Below, one piece after another: positions 57,236 to 64,000 of a DNA stretch of 64,000 nt. Under the pieces are notes generated by a model. The model was given only the letters and a program-made list of their open reading frames with translations. It was not told where the DNA came from and did not search any database. Within the stretch, counting starts at the first letter, position 1. Every line of letters begins with the position of its first letter. Made by a program: the position numbers and the translations under genes. Location of the stretch: contig NZ_VDMO01000006.1 of assembly GCF_006335125.1 (NCBI RefSeq), positions 160,756 through 224,755 on the forward strand, written 5' to 3'. Origin of the DNA: Deinococcus radiopugnans ATCC 19172. GTDB taxonomy: Bacteria; Deinococcota; Deinococci; Deinococcales; Deinococcaceae.

Positions 57236-58141
57236 ATGGCGCCTGACCTCAAGATGCACGCCGACGAGATTCACACCGACGAGGCGCTGGTGCGTCAGCT
57301 GCTGGCCCAGCAGTTTCCCGACTGGGCCACGTTGCAGGTGCGCCGCGTCCAGTCGTTCGGCACCGACAATGCGCTGTACCGGCTGGGCGACGATCTGCTG
57401 GCGCGGTTGCCCCGCATCGGCTGGGCGGTGGGGCAGGTGGAGAAGGAATTGGAGTGGCTGTCCAGACTCGCGCCACACTTGCCGTTGCGTGTCCCTGAAC
57501 CGCTGGCGCCGGGTCAGCCGGGCGAAGGCTATCCGTACACCTGGGGCATTTACCGCTGGCTGCCGGATGAGATGCTTTCCCTGCCCGAAATGACGGCGCG
57601 GCCTGAGCTGGCCCTTCAGCTGGCCGACTTCGTGCGGGCGCTGCGGGCCTGCGACACCACCGACGCGCCGCGTGCGGAGAGTCCGGCCACCGATCTGCAC
57701 GCACTGGATCCGCACGTCCGGGCCAGTCTTGAAACCTCGGCGCAGTGGCTGGACGCCGACACCTGCCGCCGGATCACTACAGTCTGGGACGAGGCGATGC
57801 GGCTGCCGGGCTGGACGGACGCCCCGGTGTGGGTACACGGTGACCTGCACAGCAACAATCTGCTGTGGGATGGTCAGCGCCTGACCGCCGTGCTGGATTT
57901 CTCGGCGCTGGAGCTGAACGATCCGGCAGTGGATCTGATGCCCGCGTGGAACGCCATGAGCGCAGAGGGCCGCCGCCTGTACCGCGAAGTCTTGCGGCCC
58001 GACAACGCCACCTGGGCACGCGGACGGGCCAGGGCGCTGGCCAAAGCCCTATTCGCGCTGCCGTACTACCAGGACACCAATCCGGAGATCGTGGAGCGCG
58101 GCTGGTACACGGTGCGGGAAGTGCTGGCGGACGCAGGCTAG
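57236..58141 (+). CDS. Aminoglycoside phosphotransferase-family kinase
   Basis: 301 aa. The APH fold is clear: F-G-T-D-N-A-L-Y-R-L-G nucleotide loop, W-V-H-G-D-L-H-S-N-N-L-L-W catalytic loop and A-V-L-D-F-S-A-L-E-L-N-D-P-A-V-D-L metal loop (D-F-S replaces the usual D-F-G/D-W-E). Substrates in this family include antibiotics, sugars, homoserine and choline; this one cannot be assigned. TACGCT ends 7 nt before the ATG (57223-57228), a leaderless promoter. Confidence 0.88.
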   Translation: MAPDLKMHADEIHTDEALVRQLLAQQFPDWATLQVRRVQSFGTDNALYRLGDDLLARLPRIGWAVGQVEKELEWLSRLAPHLPLRVPEPLAPGQPGEGYPYTWGIYRWLPDEMLSLPEMTARPELALQLADFVRALRACDTTDAPRAESPATDLHALDPHVRASLETSAQWLDADTCRRITTVWDEAMRLPGWTDAPVWVHGDLHSNNLLWDGQRLTAVLDFSALELNDPAVDLMPAWNAMSAEGRRLYREVLRPDNATWARGRARALAKALFALPYYQDTNPEIVERGWYTVREVLADAG

Positions 58142-58285
58142 GCCACCCTGCCGATGCGCCCGCCCCGGCCCTTCCCCTATCCTGGCTTCACGATGATCAA
58201 GCTGAACCGCATTTGAGGGTTGTCCCGCACCCAAATCCATAGCCGCCTGAAGGCATTGCACACCTTTGCAATTGCGCCTGGGCGC

Positions 58286-58291
58286 TATTCT
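58286..58291 (+). promoter_or_regulatory. Leaderless-type -10 box of the hflX leader ORF
   Basis: TATTCT, then 7 nt, then the ATG at 58299 of the 40-codon ORF. The hflX gene itself has no such box. Confidence 0.6.
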
Positions 58292-58298
58292 GGGGGCA

Positions 58299-58421
58299 AT
58301 GACAGAACCCTGCAGCCACCCGCCGCGCGAACCTTGTTCGGGCCTGGCGACGCCGGGCTGTGCCCACAATCCAGACCCCACCCTCTGTACTCCCAAAAAG
58401 GATGTGACCTCACATAGATAA
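58299..58421 (+). CDS. Cysteine-rich 40-aa leader protein of hflX
   Basis: A short open frame preceded by a leaderless promoter box and ending one base before the GTG of hflX. The product has cysteines at 5, 13, 21 and 30, about eight residues apart, and many prolines (T-E-P-C-S, P-R-E-P-C-S-G, P-G-C-A, T-L-C-T-P-K-K-D). Such spacing suggests a metal site or a redox-sensitive peptide. Translation of it would be required for, or coupled to, hflX initiation. The hflX frame upstream of the GTG reads H-I-D-K with no ATG/GTG/TTG, so a +1 frameshift from the small ORF into hflX is also possible. Confidence 0.6.
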   Translation: MTEPCSHPPREPCSGLATPGCAHNPDPTLCTPKKDVTSHR

Positions 58422-58422
58422 A

Positions 58423-60132
<1,710 letters not shown>

Positions 60133-60148
60133 ATCACACCCACAACAG

Positions 60149-60179
60149 AGGCGCGGGCTTTGGCTCCCGCCTCTCTTTT
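60149..60179 (+). terminator. Rho-independent terminator after hflX
   Basis: GAGGCG-C-GGG pairs with CCC-GCCTC around CTTTGGCT, followed by TCTTTTT. Confidence 0.88.
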
Positions 60180-60222
60180 TGTGCCCGCATGACTTTCGGC
60201 GGACGCTCCCTCTCACCGGGAT

Positions 60223-61164
60223 ATGTCAGGCTCTGTCCCGATGTTTCGTTCGCGCCTCGCCTGGTTGTATCTGCTGTTCGTCACCCTGGTCTGGGGGCTG
60301 GGCGAATTTGTTGGGGAACGCACGCTGCCCACCCTGCTGCTGGCCTACGCGCCCGCCGTGCTGTGGCTGCTGCCTGCGCCGTTCGTGTTGCTGTGGACGG
60401 CGTTCAGGAGACGCGGCCTCGCGGTGGCCCTGGCCGGGACGTTGCTGGCGGCCTGGGGAGCGGGCCTGCTGCACTGGAGGCCGCAGCACAACGGAAAGTT
60501 ACGGGTGCTGGACTACAACGTCAACAGCGGCTACAAATCCACGCCGGAGCGACTGGCCGCCGTCCTGAAAAAGGCCAACGCCGACGTGATCCTGCTGCAG
60601 GAATCCAACTTCCAGCCACGCGGTTACCCCGCTGCGCTCGCCGACGCCCTGCCTGGCTACTCGGTGCACTCGGCGGCGGAGGTCATGACCCTCACGCGGC
60701 TGCCCGTCCTGGCGACCCAGACGGTAAACCTGCCCGGCAACCAGCGCGAGGTGCTGGTGACGCGCCTGCAGTGGCGCGGTCAAGGGCTGACGGTGGTCAA
60801 CGCCCACCTGGGCACCGTGCAGGTGATGGACGCGCTGGCGCGGGACTTTGCCTACCTGCAACGCACCCGTGACCGCCGCACACAGCAGGTACAGGTTCTC
60901 CAGAAGCTTGCCGCCCAGACCTCTGGCCCCGCGCTGCTGGGCGGTGACCTGAACACGCCGCCGCGCGGCCTGATCTACCGGGACTTGCAAACTGCTTTCG
61001 GCACCGACGCCTTCGCGCAGGCCGGACGCGGCCCCGGCTGGACGTTTCCGGGCCTGCGGGTGCGGATTGACCACCAGATGGCGCGCGACCTGATCCCCAC
61101 GCGCGCCAGAGTTTTAGGCGAAGAGGAAAGCGATCACCGGCCCCTGGTGGTGGACTACCGCTGA
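60223..61164 (+). CDS. Endonuclease/exonuclease/phosphatase (EEP) family membrane-anchored protein
   Basis: 313 aa from the ATG at 60223 (60241 is the alternative). Three N-terminal membrane helices (about 12-85) precede an EEP domain: R-V-L-D-Y-N-V-N-S-G, I-L-L-Q-E-S-N, N-A-H-L-G-T, G-G-D-L-N-T-P and S-D-H-R-P-L-V-V-D. Residues for metal and the His base are all present. Same plan as YafD-like proteins. The active domain would lie outside the membrane; substrate (DNA, lipid or sugar phosphate) unknown. Confidence 0.85.
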   Translation: MSGSVPMFRSRLAWLYLLFVTLVWGLGEFVGERTLPTLLLAYAPAVLWLLPAPFVLLWTAFRRRGLAVALAGTLLAAWGAGLLHWRPQHNGKLRVLDYNVNSGYKSTPERLAAVLKKANADVILLQESNFQPRGYPAALADALPGYSVHSAAEVMTLTRLPVLATQTVNLPGNQREVLVTRLQWRGQGLTVVNAHLGTVQVMDALARDFAYLQRTRDRRTQQVQVLQKLAAQTSGPALLGGDLNTPPRGLIYRDLQTAFGTDAFAQAGRGPGWTFPGLRVRIDHQMARDLIPTRARVLGEEESDHRPLVVDYR

Positions 61165-61183
61165 GGGTGTCGCGGCGCCTTGC

Positions 61184-62320
61184 CTACTTCCCCGCCAGCT
61201 TCAGAATCCGGCCACTGCCGTACTCGGCGACGTAGATCTCCCCCGCTGCGTCCTCCCCGAAGGTGCTGGGGTTGCTCACCTTGCCCAGCGCTACCTTGTT
61301 CCAGTTCTTACCATCCATCGGCGCGGCCCAGACGGTGCCGGTGGCAAAGTCGGCGAACACATACTGGCCTTTCAGGGCGGGAATCGATTTGCCCTGGTAA
61401 ACGTACCCGCCCGTAATGCTCTGGCCCTCATTCCGGCCGTACACCAGCACCGGGGCCACGAACCCCTTGTCGGCGCAGCCCTGCTCGTAGCACACCCGGC
61501 CCTCGCGCACGCGCCAGCCGTAGTTCTCGCCACCCTTGCTGGCGCGGGGCTGGAAATCCACCTCCTCGAAGCTGTTCTGGCCCACGTCGGCGATCACCAG
61601 ATTGCCGCCCTCGCGGTCAAAGCTGAAGCGCCAGGGGTTGCGCAGCCCGTAGGCCCAGATGTGGGGATTGGCCCCCGCGCGGTTCACGAAGGGGTTCCCA
61701 GCGGCGGGCTTCGCCGCGTCCCCGGACACGTCAAAACGCAGCAGCTTGCCCAGCGGTGAGCCGAGGTTCTGCGCGTTGTTTTTCGGATCGCCGCCACTGC
61801 CGCCGTCGCCCAGCCCCAGGTACAGGAAGCCGTCGGGGCCGAAGGCGAGCTGGCCGCCATTGTGGTTGCTGTAGGGCTGCTTGGCGGTAAACAGGGTTTT
61901 GGCGCTGCCCGAATCGGCGCGGCTGAAATCGGGGGCGGCGGTGTAGCGGGCCAGCACCGTGTCGCCGTTCAGGTCGGTGTAATGCACGTACAGGCGGCGG
62001 TTGGTCTTGTAGCCGGGATCGAAGGCCAGCCCGATCAGCCCGCGTTCCCCGCCGGCCCGCGTCAGCTTCTGGACGTCCAGAAACAGGCTGTCCCGAACTT
62101 TCCCGCCCTCGATCACGCGCACGCGGCCGTCCTGCTGCGCGGCGTAGAGGCGGCCCGAGCCGTCCCCGGCGTGCGCGATGGCCGTGACCTGGGTCAGGCC
62201 ACTGACGAACGGCTGAAAGGTCACGGCAGGCGCGGCCTGTGCAGAGGCCAGCAGCGCCACCACACCCCAGGCCAGCGGAAAACGGGCGTTGGGTCTGAAA
62301 CAGGCAGAGGGTCTGGACAT
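61184..62320 (-). CDS. PQQ-dependent sugar dehydrogenase (soluble GDH/GSDH family)
   Basis: 378 aa with an N-terminal signal peptide (W-G-V-V-A-L-L-A-S-A-Q-A-A-P). The six-bladed beta-propeller family is shown by G-L-I-G-L-A-F-D-P, H-N-G-G-Q-L-A-F-G-P-D-G-F-L-Y-L-G-L-G-D-G-G and I-W-A-Y-G-L-R-N-P-W-R-F-S-F-D. The histidine and arginine that bind PQQ in the soluble glucose dehydrogenase are in the H-N-G-G and G-L-R-N-P blocks. Exported aldose oxidation with PQQ is probable, but many family members have unproven substrates. Confidence 0.9.
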   Translation of the reverse strand: MSRPSACFRPNARFPLAWGVVALLASAQAAPAVTFQPFVSGLTQVTAIAHAGDGSGRLYAAQQDGRVRVIEGGKVRDSLFLDVQKLTRAGGERGLIGLAFDPGYKTNRRLYVHYTDLNGDTVLARYTAAPDFSRADSGSAKTLFTAKQPYSNHNGGQLAFGPDGFLYLGLGDGGSGGDPKNNAQNLGSPLGKLLRFDVSGDAAKPAAGNPFVNRAGANPHIWAYGLRNPWRFSFDREGGNLVIADVGQNSFEEVDFQPRASKGGENYGWRVREGRVCYEQGCADKGFVAPVLVYGRNEGQSITGGYVYQGKSIPALKGQYVFADFATGTVWAAPMDGKNWNKVALGKVSNPSTFGEDAAGEIYVAEYGSGRILKLAGK

Positions 62321-62457
62321 GGAGCAGTCTGGCCTGTCCAGCCGGGCCTCGACTGTGATCCCGAACGCCGGGGCGTGAAGGCTCCTTTAGGTCTTTCTTC
62401 CCTGCAACACGTCTACGGGGGGCAAAGTCAGACGCATCCCGAACCTGGAGGTGCCCC

Positions 62458-62676
62458 ATGACTGGACCTTATGACCGTCCCCCCGCCCCGGCGAGCGAAC
62501 CCACCGACACCCCCGCCCCCATGCCCGAGCGCATGCCCGGCGAAAATGGCACTGGCCCGATCATCGACCCGCCCGTCAACCCCGATCTGCCCGGCATGCC
62601 GATGCCCGACCCGGCCGAGAACCCGGATACGCCGGGCCTGCCCACCCCCGGCCCGACGCCGATGCCTGCGATGTAA
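62458..62676 (+). CDS. Proline-rich small protein of unknown function
   Basis: 72 aa, about one third proline, with acidic residues and methionines in [11 protein letters not shown] and [17 protein letters not shown] lies 4 nt before the ATG, the best ribosome-binding site in its surroundings, which argues for a real gene. Low-complexity, no cysteine, no membrane segment; probably disordered. Function unknown. Confidence 0.6.
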   Translation: MTGPYDRPPAPASEPTDTPAPMPERMPGENGTGPIIDPPVNPDLPGMPMPDPAENPDTPGLPTPGPTPMPAM

Positions 62677-62730
62677 CTTCAGCCGCCCTATCCAGGCAGA
62701 CCCCTCTAAGAAGGTGGTCTGCTTTTCCCG

Positions 62731-62901
62731 TTTAGAGCATTTGTCCGAATTGCAGCATCAGAAAAGGAGACTTCTGATGCCTCCATGCTCTCCTTCGGAG
62801 CTGTATCAGTCCCAACTGCTCGCCAAAATTCACTCCCTCTCTGCGAGCTGTGCCAGTCCGTTCGGTCAAAAGGAAACAGCTCTTTTGACAACTGCTCTAA
62901 A
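62731..62901. repeat. Short interspersed repeat, copy 2
   Basis: 171 bases with terminal repeats TTTAGAGCATTTGTC and GACAACTGCTCTAAA (one mismatch). It is collinear with the reverse complement of copy 1 (6916-7043) but has two internal additions of about 20 bases each. Its right terminal repeat supplies the stop codon (62897-62899, TAG) of the metallopeptidase gene on the minus strand. Confidence 0.85.
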
Positions 62902-63571
62902 GGCCCTGCCCATGTTCCCGCAGCCAGCACCGCTGGGTCTGCCAGTCCGGCATGATGCGGGCCACGTGCGCCCAGTAGCGCGGCGAGTGGTTCATCTCCA
63001 GCAGGTGGGCGGCCTCGTGCAGCGCGACGTAACGCAGCGTCTCCAGCGGGGCGCGCGACAGTTTCCAGTGCAGGCGGATGTCGCCCCGGCTGCTGCAACT
63101 GCCCCAGCGGGTGGAGGTGTCGCTGACGCGCACCGTCCCCAGCCGCTCAGCCGCCCCCAGCCGGGCGGCGTATTCGGTGACCAGCGCAGTGTACGGAACC
63201 AGACAGGCCGCCCGCGTCCACGCGCTCAGCGCCCGCTCCGGTGCGTCTGACGGCAGCAGCAGGGCCTGTCCCAGACGCACCGCGGCCCGGCCGTGATCTT
63301 CCAGCCGGAGCGTCAGGGGATCGCCAAGAAAGGGAACCTCTGCGCCGTCCATGTAGGATTGCCCTGACACTGGCCGGGCCGCGTACTGCGCCAGATGGCG
63401 TTTGACCCAGTCCTGGCGCTGGTTGAGAAGGGCCTCCAGCTGAGACAGCGGCACACGCTCGGGCGCGTAGAGCGTCACCGCGCCGGGCCTGACCTGCAGG
63501 GCCACCGTGCGCCGCCGGGCGCTGCGTTTGACGGTCACGGGTACGCCGGAAATAGTCCAGTGCAGCGGCAT
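62897..63571 (-). CDS. YgjP-like (DUF45, M48-related) zinc metallopeptidase
   Basis: 224 aa. V-A-L-H-E-A-A-H-L-L-E-M-N-H-S gives the H-E-x-x-H zinc site and the third ligand region, and T-R-W-G-S-C-S-S-R-G-D-I-R-L-H-W-K-L is the diagnostic YgjP block just before it. Cytoplasmic, no signal peptide. YgjP-type proteins often sit with type I restriction systems but none is here. The start at 63571 is chosen because the family begins near this point. The stop codon lies inside the interspersed repeat, so the natural C-terminus may have been altered by a few residues. Confidence 0.85.
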   Translation of the reverse strand: MPLHWTISGVPVTVKRSARRRTVALQVRPGAVTLYAPERVPLSQLEALLNQRQDWVKRHLAQYAARPVSGQSYMDGAEVPFLGDPLTLRLEDHGRAAVRLGQALLLPSDAPERALSAWTRAACLVPYTALVTEYAARLGAAERLGTVRVSDTSTRWGSCSSRGDIRLHWKLSRAPLETLRYVALHEAAHLLEMNHSPRYWAHVARIMPDWQTQRCWLREHGQGL

Positions 63572-63630
63572 CCCCCCCAGGAAAGCGCATCCGGACAGAG
63601 GACGGGGCAAGGCGCTTCACGTTCTGAATC

Positions 63631-63669
63631 AAAAAAAGAGCGGGCGCGAGACTTCAATGCTCGCGCCCA
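63631..63669 (-). terminator. Orphan minus-strand terminator beside the IS630-type element
   Basis: Read on the minus strand, GGGCGCGAG pairs with CTCGCGCCC and is followed by GCTC then TTTTTTT. The gene it should end would lie to its right, where the insertion sequence now begins (63687). Confidence 0.75.
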
Positions 63670-63686
63670 CCTGCGGTACCTGCCTC

Positions 63687-64000
63687 TTATACGGACTCCG
63701 ATTAAAACGTGTAGAATTCAAGGATCAAATCCTTTCATTCTTCCGTTGAACTTCAGCACTCCGCTGCCGACTTCTGGGCCATTTTCCGGGCCAGCACCTG
63801 CGCCGTCCAACGGCGCAGGGCACAGTTTTTTGCGCTTCTTGCCGAAGGCAAGAGTGAGACTGAACTGCTGGCGTTGACTCAATATTCCGTCTCGGGTGCG
63901 CGCAAAGTCCTGCATCGGTATCACACCCTGGGACTGGACGGTCTGGGAGATGGACGAGCCGACAATCCAGGCGCACCCACGGTCTTGACCGAAGCGGAGC
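63687..64000 (+). mobile_element. IS630-family insertion sequence, left end (continues beyond window)
   Basis: It begins with TTATACGGACTCCGATT, the same terminal repeat as the MITE at 42224-42424, followed by about 25 bases of non-coding sequence and a transposase frame that is still open at base 64000. IS630 elements insert at TA dinucleotides, which fits the TATA at the edge. Confidence 0.78.
63715..64000 (+). CDS. IS630-family transposase, N-terminal part (partial)
   Basis: The frame opens after a TAG at 63712-63714 and runs to the window end. It reads Q-R-R-R-A-Q-F-F-A-L-L-A-E-G-K-S-E-T-E-L, then T-Q-Y-S-V-S-G-A-R-K-V-L-H-R-Y, then G-L-G-D-G and N-P-G-A-P-T-V-L-T. This is the helix-turn-helix region that opens IS630 transposases. 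No ATG, GTG or TTG is found before the conserved part, so the start codon is lost or the copy is frameshifted. Confidence 0.68.

Overview
The window is a GC-rich bacterial chromosome segment, most probably from a Deinococcus species. That assignment is an inference. It rests on the gene set (stand-alone proline dehydrogenase plus P5C dehydrogenase, PadR with two small membrane proteins, LptC/LptA-like proteins, HflX, an M16C protease, He_PIG-type lipoproteins) and on many genes whose only promoter-like signal is a TANNNT box 5-8 nt before the start codon. That arrangement is known for leaderless mRNAs in Deinococcus. Nearly all of the sequence is single-copy housekeeping or secreted-protein genes with short spacers and many 4-base ATGA overlaps.

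Layout. 1-9.1 kb: end of a phytoene-desaturase-like oxidoreductase; a proline catabolism cluster on the minus strand (GntR/FCD regulator, ProDH, NmrA-like protein, PruA) with a palindromic operator; MgtC-like and DUF808 membrane proteins; a short interspersed repeat; a lipase; OsmC. 9.2-16.3 kb: a three-gene operon of exported proteins (lipoprotein with Ig-like and cohesin-like regions, small exported protein, dockerin-like protein), a MurI homologue lacking both catalytic cysteines, an M16C protease and a lipoprotein. 16.3-23.07 kb: a decayed island bounded by an intact tRNA-Asn gene and a 67-base direct repeat of its 3' part. It holds a GAF/GGDEF-like protein with a broken signature, a histidine kinase, an exported protein and a truncated tyrosine recombinase, with long gene-poor stretches.

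23.2-35 kb: ABC exporter, C4 zinc-ribbon coiled-coil protein, asparaginase, GlmU, FolE, a DsbA-like lipoprotein, ThrS with a candidate attenuator leader, the PadR trio and TatD. 35-44.4 kb: LptC/LptA/LptA-like cassette, lactate dehydrogenase, UspA, CCA-adding-type nucleotidyltransferase, GH13 enzyme, an IS630-related MITE and an MFS transporter. 44.4-52.7 kb: an ICMT/MeaB/phosphatase/PurM operon, a TVP38 protein, a ZTP (pfl) riboswitch in front of purH-folD, and a membrane glycosyltransferase. 52.8-64 kb: tRNA-Ser(CGA), metallophosphoesterase, a multi-spanning phospholipase-D-like protein, DinB-like and APH-like proteins, a 40-codon cysteine-rich ORF joined to hflX, an EEP nuclease, a PQQ-type sugar dehydrogenase, a proline-rich small protein, a second copy of the short repeat, a YgjP-like metallopeptidase, and the start of an IS630-family element running off the end.

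The strongest leads are the hflX leader peptide, the thrS leader, the cohesin/dockerin-like operon, the cysteine-less MurI paralogue and the tRNA-Asn island. All functional calls come from reading the sequence; no database search was run.
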